Assembly: GCA_022818135.1 (NCBI GenBank)
Contig: JAFMSR010000009.1
Span: 20,896,115-20,960,114 of the forward strand
Length of the DNA: 64,000 nt
Source: Saxidomus purpurata
Taxonomy: Eukaryota > Mollusca > Bivalvia > Venerida > Veneridae
Direction of reading: 5' to 3'
The stretch's first letter is position 1; every line of letters starts with the position of its first letter. A program made the position numbers and the translations under genes. This document shows positions 61,801 through 62,565 of this stretch, one piece after another. The notes below the pieces were generated by a model. That model was not told where the DNA came from, did not search any database, and worked only from the letters and a program-made list of their open reading frames with translations.

Positions 61801-62565
61801 TTAGCAAGACAATCTAGGAACATTACGCAAACATTAGCCAAGCAAAAGGAAGAGGTAAAATCATTGTTAATTTATACATGCAGATAATCACTTTTAAATT
61901 AGCAAAACTTAATTGCATTATGCCTCTGGTAAATTTGAATTTATTTCATTTCACTTTCAAAGGTTACTTTATCTAGCATGAGTGAATACTGTGGTATTGG
62001 CAGGTATAAATTATTCTAAATAAACTTTTGTTCCATAGATATCAAAATGTATAGCTACGTGTTGTGTAAATGTTAAATTTCATTTGTTTGTTAATGAAAT
62101 GAAACTTAATTAACAATGTATTAAGTGTCTGTTAAATCGAAGGAGCTCATGTCTCCCGGTAAGAAACTAGATACATCGACTACTTCTTGTATTGTATTAC
62201 TTTCTATCTGCAGGTAAATTTAAGATAAATCAGAAGTGGTAGATTCAAGATACATAAAGTATTGATATTTTGATAATAAAGTATTGATATTTTGATAATA
62301 TACTTTAAATTTGTAGGTAAAACGGATGTTCCAAGATGTAGCTGGACAGACTGATTCACTTAAGGGCATGTGGACAGCCAAAATGAATATGAAAGGTGCA
62401 CCACTTCTAGCAACTGAGATAGATATGGCTGATTACGATCGTAAATTACACTTCCTTGAGCAAGAACTTCAACGACGGAAGGAAGTAGGACACAAGTACC
62501 AGTCGATTCTCAACAGACAAGATCACTTGGCTGAGGAGGATGAGAAATGCAGAGAAGACCATCAG
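15545..62565 (+). CDS. Giant type I membrane protein of tandem Ephrin_rec_like (GCC2/GCC3) Cys modules; 57 exons seen, both ends missing
   Basis: About 12.1 kb of coding sequence in 57 exons gives roughly 4,000 residues. Exons 1-48 encode about 130 CPxGxYC-type motifs, with spacing and PTGLCDAGYYC / CPAGTYNNxTG signatures of Ephrin_rec_like modules, and many N-x-S/T sites. Exons 48-50 form a different Cys-rich stalk, exons 51-54 a Cys-poor beta-rich domain, exon 54 one transmembrane helix (WPVILVLLGSGLIIIIFMII), and exons 55-57 a cytoplasmic tail with an acidic patch and coiled coil. Splice phases match at all junctions. The family is known from ciliates and other protists and, in smaller form, from animal membrane proteins; large animal members have no established function. 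The role (adhesion, lumenal cargo or matrix) is inference. The start lies in the gap and the end beyond the window. Confidence 0.88.
15925..16010 (+). repeat. Decayed duplicate of the exon 1 end, with splice sites
   Basis: About 80 bases repeat the end of exon 1: 'gatcaactcaa' followed by 'aggctactactgcccacc' and a better donor, gtaagt. Bases 15988-16005 could be an 18-base phase 1-1 mini-exon encoding GYYCPP, but the normal frame joins exon 1 to exon 2 without it. Confidence 0.65.
16155..16376 (+). CDS. Exon 2 of giant Cys-module gene
   Basis: Phase 1 to 1. Encodes VGTFNNVTGL, CIGGSYC, PTGLCDAGYYC and ends CPQG. Donor gtgagt. Confidence 0.9.
16856..17118 (+). CDS. Exon 3 of giant Cys-module gene
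   Basis: Phase 1 to 0. Encodes SYC, CPAGTYGAA, CTAGYYC, EEEYYC and CPEGHYCPTG, ending RCRV. Donor gtatgt. Confidence 0.88.
17515..17670 (+). mobile_element. tRNA-like SINE fragment, family 3, in intron 3
   Basis: 'tggcacagtggtagtgta' resembles a tRNA A-box, 'gaatcgaacccc' a B-box, and 'cctttaggcaagacaaat' is a conserved SINE core. It has no tRNA fold of its own. Confidence 0.55.
17816..18093 (+). CDS. Exon 4 of giant Cys-module gene
   Basis: Phase 0 to 2, starting GAFSPYTG. Encodes SGQYC, FAGYYCPGG, YHYCPED and CPAGW, where the Trp codon is split by the intron. Confidence 0.88.
18320..18366 (+). mobile_element. SINE 3' tail remnant in intron 4
   Basis: 'ttactgaaattctgtt' followed by 'ggcattaaactgaatg' matches the tail of the SINE family at 11085-11285. 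The head is not recognisable. Confidence 0.45.
18400..18689 (+). CDS. Exon 5 of giant Cys-module gene
   Basis: Phase 2 to 1. Encodes MGYFCPSGTDFNWQQC, the first of four 'GTxxxWxxC' blocks, then GGKYC and CDAGYYC. Donor gtaaat. Confidence 0.9.
18901..19053 (+). CDS. Exon 6 of giant Cys-module gene
   Basis: Phase 1 to 1. Encodes CPTGHYCPAG, CSPGQYNNATGRDSC and CPAGYYCPS. Donor gtaaga. Confidence 0.9.
19105..19290 (+). mobile_element. SINE-like element, family 2, in intron 6
   Basis: B-box-like 'gggtttgagccccac' is followed by 'gacaccagtactggtt' and the tail 'cttcacaatcaagctaaaat'. The same tail ends the copy at 28585-28745, and a fragment lies near 45930-45960. Confidence 0.6.
19477..19680 (+). 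CDS. Exon 7 of giant Cys-module gene
   Basis: Phase 1 to 1. Encodes CPAGYYCPAATNYSTDNPC, CPPGSYC and PTGLCDAG. Donor gtaata is acceptable. Confidence 0.88.
20003..20176 (+). CDS. Exon 8 of giant Cys-module gene
   Basis: Phase 1 to 1. Encodes GYYCTNAST, DPGYYCPQG and PEKYC, ending NCSAG. Donor gtaaaa. Confidence 0.88.
20249..20475 (+). repeat. Left copy of a ~220-base direct repeat in intron 8
   Basis: 'aaatgattaaatttatg' and 'tttttgaaatatg' recur at 21059-21240 with the same order of later motifs (gatatttgaaag, aaactgtgaatgtg, ttattactgatc). Between the copies lies unrelated repetitive DNA. Confidence 0.75.
20476..21058 (+). repeat. Degenerate tandem-core repeat between the direct repeats
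   Basis: Units of about 120-170 bases share 'ttatgccccttttacttgg', 'cccatttcttaagatttc' and 'tttgacagagttatgcccc'. It resembles the core repeats of the larger elements in introns 15, 22 and 32, but older. Confidence 0.6.
21059..21240 (+). repeat. Right copy of the direct repeat in intron 8
   Basis: This is the partner of 20249-20475, slightly shorter. The pair suggests a tandem duplication of intron DNA or an insertion with a long duplicated flank. Confidence 0.7.
21265..21301 (+). CDS. Exon 9 (tentative, 37 bases) of giant Cys-module gene
   Basis: Acceptor tttcttttcag, then GYYCTLQASVSN. A weak donor gttgtt gives phase 2, exactly what exon 10 needs (GG|T TGC, giving GCPVGHMC). Open reading beyond it reaches a stop at 21367. 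An alternative is exon 8 joined to an extended exon 10 from 21881. Confidence 0.45.
21302..21500 (+). pseudogene. Decayed Cys-module relic in intron 9
   Basis: Fragments in shifting frames recall the modules: a CSGxxYC-like start at 21325-21350, then CTGGMYCPGT at 21417-21446. Stops and frame changes prevent it being one exon. Confidence 0.5.
21565..21690 (+). mobile_element. tRNA-derived SINE head in intron 9
   Basis: 'gattgagggtcatgtgttcg' and 'ttatgtgagaatgtt' match the reverse-strand SINE at 11085-11285. B-box 'tgttcgaaccctg' is well kept. The tail is missing. Confidence 0.65.
21933..22180 (+). CDS. Exon 10 of giant Cys-module gene
   Basis: Phase 2 to 1, starting CPVGHMCPGG. Encodes GDYQTLETQTSC, CPAGYYC, CPEGHYC and GTFNNATG. 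If exon 9 is not used, the phase 1 acceptor at 21880 would extend it by 52 bases of unmodular sequence. Confidence 0.8.
22424..22567 (+). CDS. Exon 11 of giant Cys-module gene
   Basis: Phase 1 to 1. Encodes LDEESDCVLCLGGYAC and CAAGYYCKQGANSTTPDQ. Donor gtttgt. The end of this exon seeds the tandem repeat that follows. Confidence 0.85.
22540..22830 (+). repeat. Tandem repeat made from the exon 11 / intron 11 junction
   Basis: Three to four diverged units repeat the exon end plus donor: 'aactctaccactcctgatca', 'aactctaacacctcttatga', 'aactctaacacttctgatca', each followed by 'tttgttcattcagagt'. A G/C run (22667-22680) interrupts one unit. Confidence 0.75.
23041..23090 (+). repeat. End fragment of a 'gggccatcatgg' element
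   Basis: 'gatgagtgatagggccatca' matches element ends near 1595-1635 and 46495-46545. Only the terminus remains. Confidence 0.4.
23272..23461 (+). CDS. Exon 12 of giant Cys-module gene
   Basis: Phase 1 to 2. Encodes CPEGFYCPLG, CPKGSYSNQTGLDAEAQC and CPAGDYC, ending CTAG with a split Gly. Donor gtaata. Confidence 0.88.
23892..24073 (+). CDS. Exon 13 of giant Cys-module gene
   Basis: Phase 2 to 1. Encodes YYCEIGSNRTTEYLC, CPAGTFSNTEGM and DPGKYCNDTG. Donor gtaaaa. Confidence 0.9.
24378..24602 (+). CDS. Exon 14 of giant Cys-module gene
   Basis: Phase 1 to 1. Encodes DPGFYCPGG, CPIGLHCPLG, TYTNLTQQDSC and CPEGYYC. Donor gtgagt. Confidence 0.9.
24953..25293 (+). CDS. Exon 15 of giant Cys-module gene
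   Basis: Phase 1 to 0. Contains the second W block (GTGLNWTACPLGTFS), CTGGMYC and DPGYFC, ending CPAGTYQ at a phase 0 donor gtaggt. Confidence 0.9.
25541..26505 (+). mobile_element. Tandem-core element T1 in intron 15
   Basis: The head 'agcttgacttttcgaag' and 'gaaaaggggagc' is followed by a CpG-rich block, then about five core units of 165-172 bases ('cttggttaag', 'tttgaaactt', 'acttgtttaccatcat', 'gaattatggccct'), then a tail 'aaaatgagcgctgtcc'. The intron 22 element shares both ends. No protein is encoded. The design resembles the bivalve pearl-type elements with variable core copy number. Confidence 0.7.
26612..26780 (+). CDS. Exon 16 of giant Cys-module gene
   Basis: Phase 0 to 1, starting DLANQADCTTC. 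Encodes CPAGYYC, CPSGHYCPNG and GKFNNLTG. Donor gtacga. Confidence 0.9.
27065..27379 (+). CDS. Exon 17 of giant Cys-module gene
   Basis: Phase 1 to 1. Five Cys motifs: SPGYYC, DAGWYC, AGTYC, PGSYC and SAGYYC, with PTGLCDAGW between. Donor gtaatc. Confidence 0.9.
27425..27545 (+). mobile_element. SINE tail remnant in intron 17
   Basis: 'gttaggtaaactgcctgcc' followed by 'tactgttgaaaaaggtgtc' and an A-rich end matches the tail of the SINE at 11085-11285. Confidence 0.6.
27996..28175 (+). CDS. Exon 18 of giant Cys-module gene
   Basis: Phase 1 to 1. Encodes CPLGHFCIEG, DPGTFLP and CTAGKYCSQSGLSA, ending CTAG. Donor gtacac. Confidence 0.9.
28585..28750 (+). mobile_element. SINE-like element, family 2, in intron 18
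   Basis: 'ctcatatgtcacacgtactg' and the tail 'gacagtcgagctaaaataaa' match the element at 19105-19290. The tRNA-like head is decayed. Confidence 0.55.
28785..29040 (+). pseudogene. Two decayed exon ends with donors in intron 18
   Basis: Near 28799-28835 a GYxCPP-like stretch ends 'tgtccccagcaggtaaacat'; near 28940-29010 a second ends 'atatgtccaacaggtaaaaa', reading ...TSSICPTG. Flanking DNA is similar in both copies. Frame shifts and phase mismatch mean neither can be spliced between exons 18 and 19. Confidence 0.55.
29525..29635 (+). CDS. Exon 19 of giant Cys-module gene
   Basis: Phase 1 to 1. Short exon encoding GHYCPNGTQTATANPC, CPAGTYSENTGL and CDPCTG. Donor gtatgt. Confidence 0.88.
30257..30490 (+). 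CDS. Exon 20 of giant Cys-module gene
   Basis: Phase 1 to 1. Encodes GGYYCTLG, SAGYYCRNS, CPVGHYCPEQ and CPIGTFSNSV. Donor gtaata. Confidence 0.9.
30888..31013 (+). CDS. Exon 21 of giant Cys-module gene
   Basis: Phase 1 to 1. Encodes GYYCDAQALTAPTGLC, AAGFYC and CPSGKYCPEG. Donor gtaggg. Confidence 0.9.
31241..31402 (+). CDS. Exon 22 of giant Cys-module gene
   Basis: Phase 1 to 1. Encodes CPTGTFSNATRLTDAANC, CTAGFYC and TQGYYCPTG. Donor gtaaat. Confidence 0.9.
31491..31888 (+). repeat. 20-base minisatellite, 20 copies, in intron 22
   Basis: Unit 'agctattcaatgtttagctt' repeats in an exact 20-base rhythm with few substitutions (agctgttcaa, aactt, agcct). It sits 88 bases after a coding exon, so length variation would not alter the protein. 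Confidence 0.95.
32152..32965 (+). mobile_element. Tandem-core element T1, second copy, in intron 22
   Basis: Head 'agctcgacttttctatg' plus 'aaaaggggagc', four core units of about 163 bases ('gttaaagtttgcgtacca', 'tttgaaactttgcatactt', 'gaattatgcccc'), tail 'aaaatgagcgctgtcc'. The CpG-rich block of the intron 15 copy is replaced here by long C and G runs (32179-32237). Confidence 0.75.
33195..33330 (+). CDS. Exon 23 of giant Cys-module gene
   Basis: Phase 1 to 2. Encodes CPIAYHCPEGSSNPQEC, CPAGSYTTQRTQWEC and CPQG with a split Gly. Donor gtgagt. Confidence 0.88.
33603..33753 (+). CDS. Exon 24 of giant Cys-module gene
   Basis: Phase 2 to 0. Third W-type block, here GTGYDQQPC with Gln for Trp, after CPKGYYCPQG. 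Ends NYYQ. Donor gttagt. Confidence 0.88.
34061..34120 (+). repeat. 20-base triple repeat before exon 25
   Basis: 'tttactgtattcattgtaga' occurs twice exactly and a third time with the end changed to ttc. Each of the first two holds an ATTGTAG, a potential cryptic acceptor, just before the true TTGCAG at 34122-34127. Confidence 0.85.
34128..34305 (+). CDS. Exon 25 of giant Cys-module gene
   Basis: Phase 0 to 1, starting VSQCTDC. Encodes SGGRYC, CDAGYWC and ends GLGGHTG. Donor gtattc. Confidence 0.88.
35027..35149 (+). CDS. Exon 26 of giant Cys-module gene
   Basis: Phase 1 to 1. Encodes CPIGSYCPEG and CPAGSYQDLEGQSYC, ending CPQG. The Q-D junction that carries an intron in exons 15/16 and 30/31 is uninterrupted here. 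Confidence 0.9.
35291..35507 (+). CDS. Exon 27 of giant Cys-module gene
   Basis: Phase 1 to 2. Encodes GFFCPSNTS, CPSGYYCPENTT, CPIGTFNPDTEQ and GGKYCGGTGLSAPSG. Donor gtaaat. Confidence 0.9.
36278..36456 (+). CDS. Exon 28 of giant Cys-module gene
   Basis: Phase 2 to 1. Encodes GGWYCIEG, NRYYCPEG, DGGSYC and PTGVCDAG. Donor gtacga. Confidence 0.88.
36951..37130 (+). CDS. Exon 29 of giant Cys-module gene
   Basis: Phase 1 to 1. Encodes GYWCNNGSNW, CPYGHYCPSG and CPMGYFLNAEG, ending CTPG. Donor gttagt. Confidence 0.9.
37145..37775 (+). repeat. Dispersed repeat in intron 29: 'agctctcctgagcac' head plus R1 units
   Basis: The head ends 'gctctgggtgagctattgtg', common in clam repeats. R1-like units of ~170 bases follow ('gcattgtctagtgg', 'ggtcaaaattgaccc'), as at 1185-1640. 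A related head lies at 56157-56300. Confidence 0.6.
38150..38322 (+). CDS. Exon 30 of giant Cys-module gene
   Basis: Phase 1 to 0. Encodes KYCESEGLQTPTGDC, DPGYFCPAG, CPVGSYCVGG and CPSGEYQ. Donor gtaatg. Confidence 0.9.
38792..38972 (+). CDS. Exon 31 of giant Cys-module gene
   Basis: Phase 0 to 1, starting DLPIQSSCKTC. Encodes CPAGYYC, CPEGSYCPDG and LGSFNNGTG. Donor gtaaac. Confidence 0.9.
38950..39128 (+). repeat. Tandem copies of the exon 31 / intron 31 junction
   Basis: The exon end 'tttcaacaatggaacaggta' recurs as 'tttttaataatgctacaagt', 'tttcaacaatgcaacggtaa' and 'ttttaacaatgcaacagttg', with intron parts 'catcacaatgtagaaat' between. At least one copy keeps a GT after the exon-like end. 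Confidence 0.75.
39379..39672 (+). CDS. Exon 32 of giant Cys-module gene
   Basis: Phase 1 to 1. Encodes GLTDASNC, CVGRMAC (aromatic residue lost), SAGYFC, CPTGSYCGQG and GGSYCNETG. Donor gtaaat. Confidence 0.9.
40049..41118 (+). mobile_element. Tandem-core element T2 in intron 32
   Basis: Head 'agctcgactattcggag' and 'gtcggtgttggcgtcggcg', about five core units of ~167 bases ('ttaaagttttgcctgc', 'actatcatgcacatatc', 'gatattgacttgaaact'), one cut short at 40459-40488, and an end 'gtcgagcttgctgtc'. Ends 'agctcgac' and 'gtcgagct' are inverted. No protein is encoded. Confidence 0.75.
41226..41474 (+). CDS. Exon 33 of giant Cys-module gene
   Basis: Phase 1 to 1. Encodes FAGFYCPTG, TVGNYCPLG, CPNGTFSNNV and NPGYYCNIEGLTNVTG. 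Donor gtatgt. Confidence 0.9.
41685..41837 (+). CDS. Exon 34 of giant Cys-module gene
   Basis: Phase 1 to 1. Encodes GYYCPSGSS, CPIGKYCPTG and CPAGFYTSSSGEFTC, ending CPEG. Donor gtaagt. Confidence 0.9.
42349..42543 (+). CDS. Exon 35 of giant Cys-module gene
   Basis: Phase 1 to 1. Fourth W block: CPAGYYCPNGTGYDWQPC, followed by VGTYSDVTELKRESEC and GGYFCS. Donor gtaagt. Confidence 0.9.
42954..43405 (+). CDS. Exon 36 of giant Cys-module gene (3' end uncertain)
   Basis: Phase 1 start, completing Met in SMTNLTGPSGLC. It merges several module exons: GAGHYC, CPIGHYCPEG, SYQDLPNQDHC, CPAGKYC, CPSGHYCPENTT and TPGMYCAGS. The frame stays open to TAA at 43448-43450. The only phase 0 exit that fits exon 37 is the weak donor gtattg at 43406, giving ...KSWPT|PTVQGG. 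A frameshift or genuine truncation at 43450 is the alternative. Confidence 0.7.
43865..43897. repeat. Poly-C run, 33 bases, in intron 36
   Basis: An uninterrupted C homopolymer between 'aagacaaaa' and 'ttgccatgtc'. Its true length is uncertain in any sequencing technology. Confidence 0.9.
44250..44660 (+). repeat. Dispersed repeat D in intron 36, ~150-base units
   Basis: Units share 'gagctagatgtctcaaa', 'gacattg' and 'gaaggtcacaatgacc'. Related units form arrays in introns 43 and 46. Confidence 0.5.
45267..45478 (+). mobile_element. Foldback element F (MITE-like), copy 1, in intron 36
   Basis: Starts 'aaattgggtaatatttgcga' and ends 'gcgaaaattacccaat', an imperfect terminal inverted repeat. 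Internal arms 'agattcatttcacata' and 'ataagtctgtctactcac' are shared with copies at 57178-57390 and, inverted, at 58900-59010. Confidence 0.7.
45485..45578 (+). repeat. Three perfect 31-base tandem copies with internal palindrome
   Basis: Unit 'caagcaatgttcagctgctt' plus 'gtgctattaaa' repeats three times without change. Each unit can fold (caagca pairs with tgcttg). It starts 7 bases after foldback copy 1. Confidence 0.9.
46013..46361 (+). CDS. Exon 37 of giant Cys-module gene
   Basis: Phase 0 to 1, starting PTVQGGQCDPGTYCPTG. Encodes LGMYC, DEGYYCPGS, CPVGHFCPNG and DGGFYCNGTGLSAVSG. Donor gtatgt. Confidence 0.88.
46657..46815 (+). CDS. Exon 38 of giant Cys-module gene
   Basis: Phase 1 to 1. 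Encodes GFYCPAGQ, KPGHYC, SGEYQDDYQQDSC and ends CPAG. Donor gtaagt. Confidence 0.9.
47175..47406 (+). CDS. Exon 39 of giant Cys-module gene
   Basis: Phase 1 to 2. Encodes GYFCDNANGPIG, CPTGYYCPGS, AGTYNNQTM and LPGYYCQNTGL. Donor gtgggt. Confidence 0.88.
47555..47754 (+). CDS. Exon 40 of giant Cys-module gene
   Basis: Phase 2 to 1. Encodes YYCNGST, CPIGNYCPEG, CPSGTIATG and KPGNYC. Donor gtatga. Confidence 0.88.
48014..48310 (+). CDS. Exon 41 of giant Cys-module gene
   Basis: Phase 1 to 1. Encodes SAGYIC, CPAGYYCLEG, RGQYQPQTGQDSC, EAGTSC and CPAGFYCLNG. Donor gtatga. Confidence 0.9.
48599..48799 (+). CDS. Exon 42 of giant Cys-module gene
   Basis: Phase 1 to 1. Encodes SYNPTTAVSASSEC, LPGMYCDVPGLSAPAG, TAGYLC and AHYCEEG. 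Donor gtatgt. Confidence 0.9.
49341..49811 (+). CDS. Exon 43 of giant Cys-module gene
   Basis: Phase 1 to 1, 471 bases. Encodes GGKYC, QAGYYCPSS, CPAGFYCLAET, GTYQPNTGQTSC, CPVGYYCPQNTS and SYCPNGT. It spans what is four to five exons elsewhere, so introns are missing here. Donor gtacgc. Confidence 0.9.
50015..50760 (+). repeat. Repeat D array in intron 43, about five ~148-base units
   Basis: 'aatcaataactagagaatg' and variants start each unit, followed by 'ctcaaactt', 'gttggtcatg' and 'ggtcaaaggtcaaggac'. Units start near 50022, 50178, 50326, 50464 and 50611. Confidence 0.75.
50912..51410 (+). CDS. Exon 44 of giant Cys-module gene
   Basis: Phase 1 to 2, the longest exon (499 bases, seven Cys motifs). 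Encodes KYCTGGQIAGPC, YGYYCIEG, GGFICPENS, AGWYCRVNE, EPGYFC and LGQFCPNAT. Donor gtaaga. Confidence 0.92.
51411..52299 (+). other. Intron 44, with a two-unit repeat
   Basis: Two ~122-base units share 'cattgtcccctttcaa' (near 51566 and 51688) and 'gaaatg..t'. The rest is plain AT-rich DNA. Confidence 0.5.
52300..52451 (+). CDS. Exon 45 of giant Cys-module gene
   Basis: Phase 2 to 1. Encodes RDVIGAGSELEC, CPAGSYCPDQN, SDGTYCPEG and CKAG. Donor gtaaag. Confidence 0.88.
53041..53184 (+). CDS. Exon 46 of giant Cys-module gene
   Basis: Phase 1 to 1. Encodes GYYCNNSETQ, PAFYCPENS, AGSYCTGN and NCTDAG. Donor gtgaaa. Confidence 0.88.
53560..53960 (+). repeat. Repeat D relatives in intron 46, ~125-base units
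   Basis: 'caataactt' plus 'catatgaccca' starts three units near 53573, 53701 and 53815, each with 'ttcaaacttc'-like and 'ggtcagtaggtcaa' motifs. Confidence 0.6.
54190..54441 (+). CDS. Exon 47 of giant Cys-module gene
   Basis: Phase 1 to 1. Atypical spacing: MCPAGYGEKVGALHMTL, IAGTYSHPNGTGC and CRAGVVC. The regular YYC motif is lost, marking the change from repeats to stalk. Donor gttagt. Confidence 0.88.
54863..55086 (+). CDS. Exon 48 of giant Cys-module gene
   Basis: Phase 1 to 0. Last typical motif GYYCPENS, then VGTYNRDEEKTS, HFNHLTGQEAC and CKCTGGGKDFQ, an EGF-like Cys pattern that continues in exon 49. Donor gtaagt. Confidence 0.9.
55885..56046 (+). CDS. Exon 49 of giant Cys-module gene (stalk)
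   Basis: Phase 0 to 0. Encodes ESDRRCVCSAGYKEIYGADD and a basic Cys pair segment (CKKGKWRTQTGECW). Together with exon 48, CxCxxGGxxF...CxCxxGYxE resembles an EGF-like fold. Donor gtatgc. Confidence 0.88.
56157..56300 (+). repeat. 'agctcacctgagc' repeat head in intron 49
   Basis: 'agctcacctgagcacaaag' and 'ggtcactaggtcaaat' are typical of the dispersed family also at 37145. Only the first part is recognisable. Confidence 0.5.
56909..57097 (+). CDS. Exon 50 of giant Cys-module gene (stalk)
   Basis: Phase 0 to 0. Encodes ECDPGEYEGYDEQKGVCLC, then CDLECRVAQQQ and a beta-strand-like VHLEVKYSNGTVL. Donor gtaagt. Confidence 0.88.
57178..57390 (+). mobile_element. Foldback element F, copy 2, in intron 50
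   Basis: 'tgaagattcatttcata', 'gaaaactctcctttcgcaaa' and 'agtcagtctgctcaaaattt' align with copy 1 (45267-45478) in the same order. It ends about 20 bases before exon 51. Confidence 0.65.
57410..57548 (+). CDS. Exon 51 of giant Cys-module gene (membrane-proximal domain)
   Basis: Phase 0 to 1. Cys-poor, encoding AQYVASSLTAIINSENSF and SPVYFVVSDNSTGGFVG. Start of the beta-rich domain. Donor gtaaga. Confidence 0.85.
58167..58407 (+). CDS. Exon 52 of giant Cys-module gene (membrane-proximal domain)
   Basis: Phase 1 to 2. Encodes VYNPDPAALDALF, two N-glycosylation sites (NIT, NAT), GRRRLLATGTFAG and a strand-rich NPVVCLENGAFMLWAVDNNN. Donor gtatgt. Confidence 0.88.
58900..59012 (-). mobile_element. 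Foldback element F, partial copy 3, inverted, in intron 52
   Basis: 'gcgatttgtgaacaggcag' followed by 'acttatcgcgaatt' is the reverse complement of the right half of copy 1. 'aaattgggtcatttttg' is its terminal part. Confidence 0.6.
59162..59324 (+). CDS. Exon 53 of giant Cys-module gene (cupredoxin-like segment)
   Basis: Phase 2 to 0. Encodes FDYGGFRALVEAQ and FSYQFKEAGTYVFYSSADKN, which resembles the FxxAGTYxYxC loop of cupredoxins but has Ser in place of the Cys ligand and no His. Donor gtaagt. Confidence 0.85.
60252..60440 (+). CDS. Exon 54 of giant Cys-module gene (transmembrane helix)
   Basis: Phase 0 to 0. Finishes the beta domain (YISVMLPAAKCSVTG), then a linker and the hydrophobic helix starting WPVILVLLGSGL and running to FMIIAL. 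It is the only clear membrane span seen. Donor gtaagc. Confidence 0.92.
61152..61341 (+). CDS. Exon 55 of giant Cys-module gene (cytoplasmic tail)
   Basis: Phase 0 to 1. Starts LLFRKYGWNKN: the positive charges just after the helix fit an inside-facing tail. Continues with Tyr-rich FPFYRVTTSKYDFDNY, which could be a phosphorylation or sorting region. Donor gtagga. Confidence 0.88.
61709..61854 (+). CDS. Exon 56 of giant Cys-module gene (cytoplasmic tail)
   Basis: Phase 1 to 0. Acidic-aromatic patch IEDDFWDYDRQVDLEGF, then a helix-forming DTLARQSRNITQTLAKQKEE. Donor gtaaaa. Confidence 0.88.
62317..62565 (+). CDS. Exon 57 of giant Cys-module gene (cytoplasmic tail, last visible)
   Basis: Phase 0 to 0. 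Encodes FQDVAGQTDSLKGMW, a linker, and a charged coiled coil (DRKLHFLEQELQRRKEVGHK). The gene continues past the donor gtatgt; no stop or later exon is visible before 64000. Confidence 0.88.
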
